From Linyphia triangularis (lineage: Eukaryota; Arthropoda; Arachnida; Araneae; Linyphiidae), in assembly GCA_963978545.1 (NCBI GenBank), contig OZ021723.1, positions 98,240,002 through 98,304,001 of the forward strand: 64,000 bases of DNA, written 5' to 3'. The notes under the pieces are model-generated. The model was not told where the DNA came from and made no database searches. It was given only the letters and a program-made list of their open reading frames with translations. Below, in pieces: positions 1-12,405 of the stretch; position 1 is the first letter of the stretch, and the number at the start of each line of letters is the position of its first letter. Both the position numbers and the translations under genes were made by a program.

Positions 1-2715
1 CTTAACTCCAAAGGAACAATAGCTCTTATGTTTAAAGGACCGAAAAGAAAATAAATGTTCTATGAGTAACTTATCTAGTGGCAACAGTTAATGACTTACT
101 GAAAGAAAATAACTTTTCTGTGAGTATCTTTTCTAGTGGCAACAGTTAATGAGTTTCAACTTGTGGTTGTTTTTTAATTTGTAAGTGGCAACAAAGATTT
201 TTACAGTTAATTGGATTTTTTTAATGTTTAGTAGTAATATTCCAAAGAAGAAGTTTCATGATGCGAAAGGTCTCTGTTTGGTATACAAAAGGCTTGGACA
301 AATATTTTAGACCATTCTTTGTGCAATAATGTCAACTTCTTCCTAAGTAAATATCTGATTGAGATTACGTTTAAAATATTCAATTCGAACAACAATTATA
401 CTGAGTAATGGTTTTAGGTACTTTTAAAACGGTAACTTTGGGATCTATTATTCGTTTTTATTGAAAATTAACATTAAGATATTTTAGTGAAAGTAAACTC
501 AATACTAATCTGTTTAAAATTAGATTTGTCTTTATTAAGTGTTAGTTTATAAGTACTTTAAGGGGAACCGGAATCTGCTATCTAGCCTATGTTAAAAAGG
601 CATTTATTAAGCACATTCTTCTCTAAATTTACAAAACATTTTCTTATGAAATTTCTGTCAGTTGTTAATCGCACACTTATGCAAATTTTAAAGTAAGCTT
701 TTATCATTTTTTTTCCTACAGGTTACAATTTAAGATACAATTTTTCAGAATTTCATACGAAAAATATCCAAACGTTTATTATTATTATTATTTTTTAAAT
801 TTAAATTAAAAAATCATAATAACTTATCGTATATAAATATGTGAAAAAATCAGATAAAAACTGTAAATAGATTGTGAAAAAACTAGATTAAAACTTTTAA
901 AGGTTTGTCCTGAGATAAACAGATTCCAATGACCTGGGAAAATAGGATTTTACACGCATAGTGTTTTTTCGAAATGCTACTAAATACTTTGTCCGAAATG
1001 TTTCAAATGTTGTATTTTTGTAAAGCCAAGAAACCATATTTTAAAATTTGTACAAAACCTCCTATTTATTTATTTGTTGGGGTCTAGTCCCTCTTGATAC
1101 AATAAGTTATGAAACTTACACCAATTATTTACTCATGATTCAAATCCTACGACAAAACAGGAACGTAATTCAGAATGAATGAAATAACACTTCTTTGCAA
1201 ATGTGTGTCCATTTCATTGAGAAAATTGTTCACCATCTTCGGTGGCAAGCGGTCACCAGTTTATTTAAAAAAATGACATTGTCGATTATATTTCTCTGAT
1301 TTAATGAAAGATAACTTTTTTATATCGTCCATACTTGAAACAAACATCAGATTTATTGACTAGTGCCTCACCAAATAACAGACACTAATTCACAAATGTG
1401 ATATAATTTTATATTTTACACAATAACTATGAATTTTTAAAACAAGGATTATAACTGATTGCAGTATGCATGCATGGAAGTTAACCCCCCCCCCCCCAAA
1501 AAAAAAGATTTATTTTTTAGCATGCATCCACTACATAAACGAACTTGTAGCTCTTTAAAAAATGGATGAAATAGAACAAAGAAAGAACATTTTTAAAGGA
1601 GTTATGAAATCAAATTTTTAAGAAAATATTTCATGACACCGTTCTGTTAATTTCACAGAAAAACCAGGATTTTATTATGGCAAAAATCCGAAATATTACC
1701 CAAGCCAAAATGTTTTTTTTTTAAAAGCCTGAAAGTCCTAAATAACTTGAAAATTCGGTATCTATTATATAGACCATGCTTACGCTATAACCGAATTTTG
1801 AACTCTTTGAAAAATCACAACGTTTCTCTCTCTAAGTCAGGTAAACTAGCTATATTTTTAAAACTTAAAACACTCGCAGGGTCTATACATTTTTACCCTA
1901 TTCAATTTATCTCTTAATATACACATATACTCTTAAATATTACTTTGCACATCTGCCTCAATCATAAAAACCACTTTTAAAATGTATAAAACGGAGGAAT
2001 GTAGCCTTTGGTAAAACTCTTCTATGCATAAATACTACTCAGGTTCATATAGCTCAGTGGTCAGTGGTCCCTATGGTCCGTGGACCACAGGTGTTCTGCG
2101 AAGAGGTCATTCTTGGTATGTGGAACAACCAAAATTGGAGTTTCAAACTAGTCATCGATGCATTAAACCGCGTCTGAAAAATCGAATCATTTTATTTTTG
2201 ATCTTTTCGCACTTCAAAATCTAAAAGTATAAAGAATCTCATACATTTCTTTCTAAATTAGCTAAACTCGGATTCATCTTAGTTGTCCAACCACGAAATT
2301 GGCTTGCCCTTACTTTTCAAAAAATTCCGACATTTTCTCAAGGAAGATAATCCCTTAATCGAGGCTCGATTTAAACCTTTACCAGTCGGTGTGCCAGTTA
2401 AAGTAGCCAGTCATTAGATGCCAGCGATTGTCACCATGTTAACGTTTCATTTCAGTTATTATAGAGAAGCAAGTTTGTCACGTGTTTCCCATGTAGGAAA
2501 CAGTTCCAGAAGATCAAACGTTGTATATTTGCTGACGCGTTAAGTATATTATCCAATCACTTATGACCACCAACGTATGGTGTAATGTTCTCTCGGTAGC
2601 TAAATTGTTTCAGATGCTGGATCTGCGTAAACTTAAATGGAATTCACGTCACTGTGAACTTCTGGTCAACTGACGAGCTGGCCGTTCCAACTATTGATAA
2701 CTTTCAAATCAGATA
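1..2715. other. gene-free A/T-rich stretch
   Basis: No gene seen. It holds a C run and A run (1485-1506), a lone TTAA-GGGG-type MITE end near 552-560, and at 2047-2062 a TAGCTCAGTGGTCAG motif like a tRNA A box with no matching B box. Confidence 0.5.
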
Positions 2716-3256
2716 CACTATCTACCAATAAGTATTTGGATATATGATAAAAGATATAAACACAATTTATTCATATTCAATAGGTGGTAGAGCCTCCACC
2801 TGAGGCAATTACAGCCTTAACACTCCGGGGCATACTTTCCACAAGTGTTTGGATGATGGACAGTGGCATTTTTCTCCACTCGACTTGGAGAAGACATGCA
2901 CTTTCGATTCTTCGACTTTGGACGGTTGCTGCACCACTTAATTCGGCAATCCAACTCGTCCCAGAGGTGTTCTATCGAATTTAAATCTGGACTCTGGACA
3001 TGCCAGTCCAGTCGGTTTACCCCGTTGTCATCATACCAATCCATGGTGGACCTCGCAACATGACAAGTGGCGTTGTCATCCTGGAAGTAACAACGATTCA
3101 AACCGTAAAATTCCTACAGCGTAGGAAGCTAAATTGTTATCTAGAATAGTGGAGTAGGAGCCTAACATGAATTGAGATCAAGGAGGGTGACGTAGATCAG
3201 GACCACAGATATCCTCATTTGCATGTGTGTGTCCGAATACTTATTGGTAGATAGTG
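2716..3256 (-). mobile_element. internally deleted Tc1-like transposon with both TIRs
   Basis: Terminal inverted repeats of about 25 bp (beginning CACTATCTACCAATAAGTAT) lie at both ends, each flanked by TA, the Tc1/mariner target duplication. Minus-strand sequence 3101-2790 encodes the C-terminal part of a Tc1 transposase: FQDDNATCHVARSTMDWYD contains the second catalytic Asp region, and SPDLNSIEHLWDELD carries the catalytic Glu of DD34E. The first Asp and the DNA-binding domain are gone, and the reading frame has decayed beyond about 2820. At 541 bp, against about 1.6 kb for intact members, it cannot transpose itself. Confidence 0.9.
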
Positions 3257-3596
3257 TACTACTCAAGGTATTCAAGTAAATGATAGACGATCTGGTATGT
3301 GTCATAATTTATGAAAGTGCAAATCGTGCACGAGGGAATACTTCCTTGGGAAAATAACCAAAATATGTGTGCCTCAAAATCCCTCTGGTTTTATTGGAGA
3401 CTCAACTTAAAATAAGAAAAAAATCGATTTGTGAATTTTTATTTCATGTTATTGTATGATTTTTTTTTTTTTTTTTTGTATTTCCATTTAGGCATTACTT
3501 TTAATTTGTACTCAAATCAAAATTGTTACATTTTGTTTTCAAATTGCAAACCATCAATTATTTATTGCTCATTTGTTAACTGTAACTGTTCGCATT

Positions 3597-3754
3597 TTAA
3601 GTTGGGGAATAGGAAACGTTATTCTTACAGTAGAGTAACTGATAAGTGTAACAATCTGCCGGATCACGTCGTAAATTGTACCGGACCCAACAGTTTTAAA
3701 AGACAGCTGGGTCTATGCTGGAGGATTGCTCAGAAAAGTTGGACCAACCATTAA
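3597..3754 (+). pseudogene. C-terminal fragment of a non-LTR retrotransposon (LINE) ORF2
   Basis: The plus-strand reading contains RYSYSRVTDKCNNLPDHVVN followed by NSFKRQLGLCW. This resembles the extreme C-terminal end seen in many LINE reverse transcriptases (the F-x-x-R-V-x-x-x-W-N-x-L-P and S-V-x-x-F-K pattern). The first Trp of that pattern is Cys here. Nothing upstream is recognisable as reverse transcriptase, so this is a 5'-truncated remnant. Confidence 0.6.
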
Positions 3755-3808
3755 ATTGGACCACCCTTGATGGACCTTGTACCTATAGTTGATTGTCATT
3801 TTTGTAAT

Positions 3809-4196
3809 CAGGGTACCCACTCAAATCACAGAATGAAAATCAATGACTTTTAAGGACCTAAATAATGTTTTTAAGGACCTTTGAAAATTTGTTTTCGGGC
3901 ATCATGTCTATATATAAATTTTTAATAAAGTATATTCTACCCAAAAAGTTACAAGTTGGTGAATGTGTAATACAAATATGACAGAGAATTCTGATACAGT
4001 GCAGATAAGTGGCAGTCACACGGCGATAGCAAGTCTGAGTTATATTTTTATAACTTTTGCACATGGGCACACTACATCCACAAAAATTAAGGACTTTTAA
4101 AGACCTCTAAGCATTTTCAAGCACTTTCAAGGCCTTGAAAACAAGTTCAAAAATATTAAGCACTTTTAATGACTTTCAATGACCGTGGGAATCCTG
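3809..4196. mobile_element. MITE family A copy 1, 5-bp TSD GTAAT
   Basis: Ends are CAGGGTACCCAC and GTGGGAATCCTG, an inverted pair, flanked on both sides by GTAAT. The interior is non-coding and holds repeated motifs of the GGACTTTTAA type. It is collinear with the copies at 27120, 27718 and 36336. Confidence 0.9.
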
Positions 4197-4551
4197 GTAA
4201 TTGAATAAAGGCTCCTTTAAATTTTATTTCCTCTAAACGTGAAATTTTAAACTTCAATGCACCGTTTCTGACTAGATATGCACCTTTAACATTTTTATGA
4301 AATTATAGTACATAACCTACGTATTAAACTGAGGTTCAAAAAAATTACCTGTTATCATCATAATTATTTTTTAAATACCAAAATCTTCGTAAAAAAAAGT
4401 TTTTCTCAATTTTTTCGAAACATCGATGTTATTTTTTTTTTTACCAAACTTTAACCTCGGTATCTTGAATAAGATCTATTGATCCAATATAAAAAAAATC
4501 AAACTTGTTAATAACTGTCCAAGAAAAGGTGCATCATAAACAGGTAATTAA

Positions 4552-4760
4552 ACCCTTTGCGGTAGAGCGGCGCCTCTCAGGCCCCACATGATTGGATGCC
4601 GCAACTCGAGAGGACTACTGGGTTTGATGCGGAAATTCGATGCAAGGCCAATGACTGTGTTTAGTTTCTATGAAGCGAATCCGTGGACCGAACCAAAAAT
4701 GCAAAGAAAGGTCTCAAGTTGCTAGTACCTCAGCGCGAAAAAGGCCTCGAATGCAAAGGG
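4552..4760. mobile_element. TTAA-flanked MITE with CCCTTTGC ends
   Basis: TTAA at 4548-4551 and 4761-4764 bounds inverted ends ACCCTTTGCGG and ATGCAAAGGG. TTAA duplication with CCC-starting ends is typical of piggyBac-type elements (family knowledge). The interior is non-coding and more GC-rich than its surroundings. Confidence 0.7.
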
Positions 4761-4888
4761 TTAACATTACGGGTATATAGGTTACTGAGCTTAAGAAAGA
4801 AGGTAAAAATTGAGTATTAGTTGGTTATGTTAGTGTTTGCATTTTTGTTTTTGTAAAACATTATAGCCTGAATTTAGTACTTTTTTAA

Positions 4889-5582
4889 GAGGGTTTGGGA
4901 CTCAAATTTTTTAAAATTCTCAATTTTTTTATTATTATTATTGTAAAAAGTAATAAAAATATTTCTGAATAGAATGACATAAAAATGTTGTTTCTATCAT
5001 TAGTAGAACTTGAAATATTTAAGTTTTTGTTACACGACAATCGTATCTCGGGCATACTATCTTGAAACTTTGAAACTGTTTTTCTCGGTGATGGCTTTTT
5101 GTCAATTTTTTTAGTTTAAATTATATAACTTAAAAACTATTTGCTATAAATATATGCATTTTTCAAAAATTATTTTTCGTATATATTTCTTTAATTTGTC
5201 TTCAAGAATTGTGTATTTTGATTTAACTTTTTTTTAAACAGTTTTTGGAGCTTAGCATAATGGATTTTATACAGTTTTTGCACAATTTTTTTTTTAATGT
5301 TTTCTGAATATTTTTTTGGAAAATCATGAAGGCAATTTTATATAGGAATTATAAAAAGTAATTTTAATACAAAAATAAAGTGATTTTTTTTTTTTTTTTT
5401 TTTTAAATATATATCAAATTTATGTAACGTCAAAATTTTTAAGTTTTATAATTTCAAAAAATATTTTAGAAGTTTTTTTTTAACTATTTTAAATTAAATC
5501 AACATCAAAACATCAAAATTTCAAAAAAATAATCCTAAAAATATATATATATATATATTAGAAATTTGAGTCCTGAACTCCC
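4889..5582. mobile_element. TTAA-flanked MITE with GGG-type ends and T-rich interior
   Basis: TTAA at 4885-4888 precedes GAGGGTTTGGGACTCAAATT. The right end is the inverted match AATTTGAGTCCTGAACTCCC, followed by TTAG (a likely mutated TTAA). The interior is an A/T-rich filler with long T runs and an (AT)n tract. Confidence 0.75.
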
Positions 5583-7260
5583 TTAGTTACAAGTAAGAAA
5601 TGCATAATTTCAACATTTAACCTAATATTTAACTACTTTTTTTTTTTTTTACAGAGTCCTCTTATCTTATGAATTGATGAAAGGCAGCATTTATAGGGTT
5701 TGAAAACAATAAACCTATTGCTGCATTGTCCTAGTTTAAAGTGTGTAAAAAGATGTGTCTCAGTGTGACTTTTGTGTCGTCTTCTTCAGCCGTCTACAAA
5801 GAAGAAAGTAGAGTTCTTTTCTTCCACTTCACTTCCATCAGTGCGGTTAAGATGAAAGAAAAATAATTAACATATCCAGACTCTGTCTATATAGTCAGAA
5901 TTTTTTTGTGCTTAATATATATCATTCCAAATCGGAAATATCATCATTAGAGGATTATCCGACATATCAAGAAAAAGTGGTTTTCCTTCAATGTTTTTTT
6001 TTTTTGCTTTTTTTGTCTAGAGTTACTATCTCACTGGAATGGTTGTGAATATCGTCAGGGTAGAATTTTAGATGATCGAATAATTCCAATTTTAAAATCG
6101 GTAGAGAATTCAGCGTCGTAGTTTAAATTTACTTTACAATGGCATACGTCTTTGTTCGATAAATAATGTTTGAAGTTAAAATTATACAAATATATATTGA
6201 AAAAATAAATAAAAATCATGGCATAATGGATTTTGATAAAGCTTCACAAATCCATTCAATCGAAAAGTCCAACGGGGAAAGCCATTTTAGCCATAAATAT
6301 AAATTCTGAGCATTTCAACAGCAAGCTTACTCCTTATTGTAAAACATAGCTTAAGTCATTGTAGCGAACACATAATGACAAATAACGCAACTGCAACGGG
6401 TATAAAAATAAATGGTTTTTATAACCCATTCATTCATACAAAAGACCGTCTCTAATTTACGTTTATGTAACGTTCGACGTTTCAAGTTTAGTTTGTGTAT
6501 CAATGTTTTGATGACGTTATACTACGGTCGAGCTACATAAAGAAATTTAAATTTCACAGAGATAACTAAGATCTCAAGTTTCGGCACAAAAAAAATTATT
6601 ATTGCGATTGTTCTTCTCCTGGACTCTTGGAATTGTGAAAGCTTTATTCCTAATATTATCGGAATACTTATACATCCAGATTATTACCGGAAATTGGAAA
6701 AATAATAGATGTCGGATAATCCTTATTTGGTTAGGAAACAGGGAGAGCGCAATGTGTGGCTAAGGCGTTGCAATGAGATAAAGGTGAATTCTATTCATTG
6801 TTTTTCTTTTTTGTGTAGATGTAGAGTGAATGGGAATGGTTATAAATAACAACGGATGGTGGAGTTAGTATATGCGGGTGCTTTGTTTCAATTATGCACG
6901 GGAATATAGAATTTGTGATTTAGGTTTTGAAACCGAATTTAATCTGCATTACCGTTTGGAATTCAGATAAGGTTAGGTTTGAATTTGGATTAATACTTTC
7001 TATACAATAAATACCAGGGTCAACTGGGGTAGAACACCTCTAAGAGTATATTAAACAAATTAAGTACCAAAGTATTGGCGATGTCGATTAATTTGTCTTT
7101 AGAACCAGTAAGTCTCATACAGGCTGTTGGCCTTGATTTACAAATAAAATTCTCTTGATTGTTCAAAGTTAACTGGAAGGGCATATACTGGAATTGGACT
7201 CAATTTGGTAAACAATTTGGAAATAACCATCTTTGCAATTCCGTATCCTATTTGATATTC
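5583..7260. other. gene-free stretch with an inverted pair
   Basis: No gene seen. GGATTATCCGACAT at about 5953 is repeated inverted at about 6709 (ATGTCGGATAATCC), so 5953-6722 could be a 770-bp element, but no target duplication was found. Confidence 0.4.
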
Positions 7261-7440
7261 GCCGATCAAACGGTGTAGTGGTTAGCGTGCTGGCTTCTAG
7301 ACCGCGAGGTTGCGGGTTCCGAGTCCCGTGTAAGGCATTGGGTGTTTGTAAATGTATGTTGGCTTGTCTAAAGACGAATGTTTCTGCGCATTATAACCCT
7401 CGTGTTGCTGACGGAGCCAGATAATCTGAAAAACAGCCAA
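7261..7440 (+). mobile_element. tRNA-derived SINE copy 1, 14-bp TSD
   Basis: The tRNA-like head has an A box in GTGTAGTGGTTAGCGTG and a B box in GCGGGTTCCGAGTCC (one extra C). It is followed by a body of about 110 bp that ends in CAGATAATCTGA plus CAGCCAA, not poly(A). CCTATTTGATATTC before it and CCTATTTGCTATTC after it are a target duplication with one mismatch, as left by LINE machinery. Confidence 0.93.
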
Positions 7441-7963
7441 CCTATTTGCTATTCCGAGTTGCATGGGTTTAATTGCATTAATAACGTGCATAATTGTACA
7501 ACCATTCCGCGCGCACTAAACATACACTTGCCTCTCCCTTTCCAAGCCACTTCATTGTTGTCTAGAGTTGATATATGAAAGCGCGAAATCGTCATATATA
7601 CTACTTCCTCTAAAGCAATAGATTCAGGTTTTAAATACTAACTCGTGTCGCTGTCGAAAGCAGAGAACCAAGAATTAAGCGTTTGAGCACGTAGAAAACC
7701 TGTTAAAAGCTGACATATTAATACTAGCATACTCATTAAATTTATTAATAAAACATAAAAACCTGCGAGTATATTTAATAGGTCAAATTTCGGAGTGCAG
7801 TAGAAGGTAAGAAAGGGCATCTAGCTTCAAGATTGAATTACGGCCTATAAATTTTTAACCCGATTTAAGAAATAGTTCTCTCTTGATGCGGGCTTTGACG
7901 TCTGTTAAGATAAAACCTAGTACCAAAATTAATAGGTTAATAATGCATTGCAGCAGCGAAATA

Positions 7964-8599
7964 CAGTCGAACCCCGTTAACGCAAAATCGATGGGATCGC
8001 CGGAATTTTTCGAGCTAAACGAATTTCGTGTTAACAGTTTAAAAACTTTTTCATCTAATTAAAGGGGACTTGGTGCCCCTTGTTTTCACAAAAAAATTAT
8101 GAAAATATCGATTTTCTACATTTTGCGTGTTTATAATCTTTCAAATCTTTTTCTTAATCTGGCAACATTTTCAGCTGATCCGATAACTGCAATTGCATAA
8201 CAGTTGTACTTTTTTATGGATAATTTAGCATAGCTGCAATAGCTCCTTCGATGTTTCGAACGCATTTTTCTCAGTTCGTGTTTTGTGGAATTCCCACTTT
8301 GCTCAAAATGCTTTTAAAACTCCAGCAAATATAAATTAAATGACTTGTAATTTTTTTGTGTGTCATTCTAAAGATCTATTTGACAAAAATAGGCACGGGT
8401 TTTGAATAAAATATAAACTTTTTTTCACAAATTTAAATATTGAAAAATATCCCTATTTTTATGATTTTTTTTTTTTACCTATAGGAACAGTATTGTTTTT
8501 CTTCAAAACTATTTTACTGATTCAAAATCCGATGCCTAAAATTTAGAGTATATTACTAAGAGCATTAAAAAAAAAAAAAAAAAAGTTAGAAATTTTGTT

Positions 8600-8635
<36 letters not shown>

Positions 8636-9250
8636 AATTTTGAAAATTTAGAACACTATGATAACTTTTTTTTTTAAATAAAATTTAGTTTTTGATTAAT
8701 AATACTTTCAAATGTGTAAAAATTTTAATTTTAAAAGGCTTAAATAAAAAATTAGTTTTAAGGATACCAAGTACCCTTAATGTAAATTTAAATTGCTTGC
8801 TATATGTGCATTTAATGCTGTTGCTTTTTAGAACATTTACATTGCAAGGCTTATACTCAATGCAATAGCCTCACAAGATATACATTAAAAACAAAAAAAG
8901 GTAAATGTATTTACAGTAACTTATTATTTGAAGAAGTCTGTTATTGATTTTTGCCCTAAATTTTACCTCTTCTAAATTATTTAGAACACATGAGGAAGCA
9001 CATGAGGAAATGTCGAACTGCATTAAGAAATATTGCAAGGTTTCATCTAAAAAGAAAAAAAAAAAAAAAATTGTTTAAAGAGCAAATTTTTTCATTTTAA
9101 GCGGGATTTCATTAAGTGAGATTTCGCGTTAAAAAAAAAATTACAATAAGTGAAAGTTTCATCGTACGAAGAACTGCGTTCACTTCGCGTTAAACGGGAT
9201 TTCGTGCTAACGTGCTAAGCGATTTCGCTTAAACGCGGTTTGAACCGAAG
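7964..9250. mobile_element. pogo-like non-autonomous element with another element nested inside
   Basis: It starts TA-CAGTCGAACCCCGTTAACGC and ends GCGGTTTGAACCGAAG-TA. The ends are inverted but diverged, and flanked by TA. Subterminal GCGTTAA/AATTTCG motifs recur on both sides. There is no transposase frame. Positions 8063-8776 belong to a later insertion. Confidence 0.65.
8063..8776. mobile_element. TTAA-flanked MITE nested in the pogo-like element
   Basis: TTAA at 8059 and 8777 flanks AGGGGACTTGGTGCCCC and the inverted GGATACCAAGTACCC. The interior is T-rich, with homopolymers at 8566-8584 (A) and 8604-8634 (T). It belongs to the same end type as the elements at 4889 and 25934. Confidence 0.75.
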
Positions 9251-11476
9251 TAGTCCTCGCAAAATTAAATATATTTCAATTGGATTGAATTTAAAGTCTA
9301 CGTGCTCCTCGCCATTGGTACAGATTCCTTGTTCTCTGCTTTGTTTTTATACTCAATGTTAATTATTGTGACATTGCAAAAATAGAGCCACACTCTGTTT
9401 TGAAGTATTGGTTTTTATACGTACCTAGTCTCTTTACCGCTCAGAATATTCATGTGTCACTGAAAAATCTAAATAAGTGTTTGTGCACTTGGTGGAAATC
9501 TTTTTACGTAAGATGGTATTTCAACAAAAAAAAATGTGGAATACTTGAGTGTTTCCTAAATACATATCAAATCCGTTAGTCGATTTGATTTGCCCTTTTA
9601 AAATAATGCGGTACATTATTAAACAAATTCGGATGCGTGAGGTGTAAATATTTGCCGGAATTTGAAACTCAATAACGGAAAGTAAAAAAGCAGAGTGTGC
9701 GTTCTTACGTTCAGTGAAAGAATACATTTTTTACGACGAAAAGATTTTAAGCTCGAGCCCTTTGTGTTGGAAATACTTTTATTATAATTAGCTTTTAAAT
9801 TTGAATGTATTTTATATCATCTTTATTCTGCTCTCAAAGTAAAACTTGTTATTATTCGACTTCAAACTTATTTTTTATATTTAAAAACAGTTGGCTATAA
9901 AATTTCCAAACTGCTTGAAGAAAAAGCAAATTGTGTTGCTGGTTTTTGGAGCTGCCCCACTTATAATTAATTTGAATTCAATTCATAAAAAAAGATGGAA
10001 AAAAAAAATCACGTGGAGGGTCTGTTTAATAATATTCATTAATAATTAATGTCGTTACTGTCATAAATATATTAACAATGAATGATGATGCACAAAGTTA
10101 TAGATAGGTTTCATTTAGAAAGAAAAATCTTGGCCTAGGGCCACATATATTTGTAATTTCAAAATCTAGTATATCTCATTCATAATCTAGGACATACCAC
10201 AAACTTTCGTGCCACTTTTCTTGTTAATGTTGGTAAATTGTAAACTCTTTTTCTTGTCAACTTCCTCGAAAATAATAGCAGAAATAAAAAACGGAGAAAA
10301 TTTATGTAACCAAAAATTATTAGCCGTGAAACATACTACAATCCTTATTTTATTTAAAAATAATAATAATAATAATTTCACATTTAAACTTGCTTTTTTT
10401 CATTTCGCCAATTTTCAATTTTCCGATTATTTCAGTAATTTTAAACAAGTCATTTCCGAAAAATATCAATTGAATACAAATTTGCGGTTAGTGCCACCAA
10501 AGAGCTTGTCGCTTGTAATCTTTTTGTCAATGTGTTGTATATCTAGTGCATTACATTCTGTGGCTCTTTCAAATATTATTTAAAAACCAGAGTGGAACAT
10601 ACACACGTATGTTTAAGTCTGATAAACTTGAAACCAATTCATCAAGCGAAAGTCTACTGAATATTAATCAGGATAACATCACTATCTCACGTCAGACAAG
10701 TGTTAGTAAAATTTTCTTTTAGAATAAGACGCCAGTTTAAAGAACAAGTAGACAAATAATACATGGCGGCCACAATTAAACTAACATGGTTTAGGACATG
10801 CTAGATCTTGTGAATATCAACAGATCTTCATAAGGCTTTGGATACATACTAGTTGGATAATATAAAAAATAATTAAGTAATATTTTAAATTACCATAAAT
10901 GAAAGCTGCAGGGAAAACAATTAACATAAATTCAAAATTTATTGGAAATTTTTTTTTAAGGTCAAAAACTTAATTTATAAATTTCCCGGTAAGTAGCCTG
11001 TAAAGTTAATTTCCATATAATGCCATATTTCCACCTGGTGACGGATATAAATAAAGGAAATTATATAAAGATATTTCCATTACAGCAGAAACTTAACGTC
11101 GGTAAACAGTTACAAAGTTTGACTATGGACGCACTTTGCGTTAAATTGAACAATGCCATGAAACTATTGTTACGTTACCTCATTTGAGACGTTTGCGGAT
11201 AAGTACTTCATATTTTGAAAGAAAACGCATTTTTCTTTACAATATATTTAAAAAAAAAATTTAAAAAAAAGTGTGTTTCACATGGCTTTATTGCGGAAAT
11301 TAATCCATACAATGGACAATTCCCGAAATTTATTATTATTATTATTTTATTCAATTCTAAATGTTTCGAAAAGGCCATAAACACAAAAATGTCTGCTCAA
11401 TGCGCTTTTTTAATTTGCAATCAAAGTTCACCTGTTAGACGCAGGCGAGAAAACGATTCATTTGGCTCGAATTGAA
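9251..11476. other. gene-free stretch
   Basis: Open stretches here (for example 10209-10583) are A/T-rich, with homopolymer-coded residues and no recognisable domain. Nothing supported. Confidence 0.5.
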
Positions 11477-11693
11477 TGTGACGTCAAGAAATTCCTAACA
11501 TCTTGGCTTGAAATGCAACAGCAGAAACTAGTTTTCAAAGTTTCTCGCAAATCGCGCCAACCTGTACCAACGCTACCTAAAGAGAGGCGATGTTGCTTGT
11601 ATGGGATACGGCAATGGTCTACCAAATCAACGCCAACTATTTGGCAGAAACCTCACGATAACTATAGAAACAGAAGAATCTCTTGACGTCACA
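11477..11693. mobile_element. short MITE with TGTGACGTCAAGA ends
   Basis: TGTGACGTCAAGAAATTC and the inverted GAATCTCTTGACGTCACA bound 217 bp of non-coding sequence. No certain target duplication was found, so the superfamily is not assigned. Confidence 0.65.
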
Positions 11694-11980
11694 GATTTTT
11701 TTTTTAGTGTTTTGATCCGACTGGTTTTGGCTCAGTTTTGGGGTATTTTCTTTTCTTAATATTTAAATAACTATTTTTTAATATAAAGAACTTTTGCTTA
11801 AATATTTGGAATCGAAAAGAAATTCTTCATAAATATAAACTAATTTCACTCGTTTTTAAAAAATGCGGGAATCGTTCATAATTGCAGTTCACAACTTTAC
11901 AAGTGAGCAAGAATAATAAAAAGTAACAAACAAAAGTAACGCTAAAAAAGAACAAGGGGATGAATAAATAACAGTAAAAA

Positions 11981-11981
<1 letters not shown>

Positions 11982-12014
<33 letters not shown>
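11982..12014. repeat. (AT)n microsatellite
   Basis: An uninterrupted AT dinucleotide run of about 30 bases directly follows an A run. Confidence 0.9.
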
Positions 12015-12017
<3 letters not shown>

Positions 12018-12201
12018 AAAATTCCGTCACTAGGTGTTTCTGCTAGTCCTGGCATCCCAATATGATTTGCTGATGTCTCGGTTTCTCTGGGAGTTTCTGT
12101 CTAGACTAGGACAAATTAAAATGTTATCTGAATTCATGATGCCTGTTCCACAGATTGTGCAAAAGTTCGAAGGACAAACTTCTATTCTGAACCAGTCTGT
12201 A

Positions 12202-12405
12202 CACAGTTAAAAATTTGGATCCACCTTGCTCCAGAAATTGGTTCCTATATAGCTGCAACCAACATTTGGTGTTTAGTTTAACGATTTAATGGTGCTTACG
12301 GTCCGAGGTAGCAACATAAAATCGTGAAACTAAGCACCAAATGTTGGTTGCAGCTAAATGGGAACCAATTTTTGGTGCAAGGTGGAACAAAATGTTTTAA
12401 CAGTG
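12202..12405. mobile_element. fold-back MITE, Tc1/mariner type
   Basis: Ends CACAGTTAAAA and TTTTAACAGTG are inverted and flanked by TA. Almost the whole element is two complementary arms: AGCTGCAACCAACATTTGGT on the left is matched in reverse by ACCAAATGTTGGTTGCAGCT on the right. Only a small loop around 12295-12310 is left. A transcript would form a hairpin of about 200 bases. Confidence 0.85.

Noticed and set aside
3431..3596. N-terminal part of the open frame that contains the LINE-like motif
   Set aside because: It is coded by a T-rich tract and has no reverse-transcriptase features; only the part after 3597 is supported.
7262..7330. Functional tRNA gene
   Set aside because: It has tRNA-like A and B boxes, but no acceptor stem closes, and the sequence belongs to a SINE with two other copies and target duplications.
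10209..10583. 124-codon plus-strand frame
   Set aside because: It is rich in Asn, Lys and Phe from A/T runs, and has no recognisable domain or splice context.
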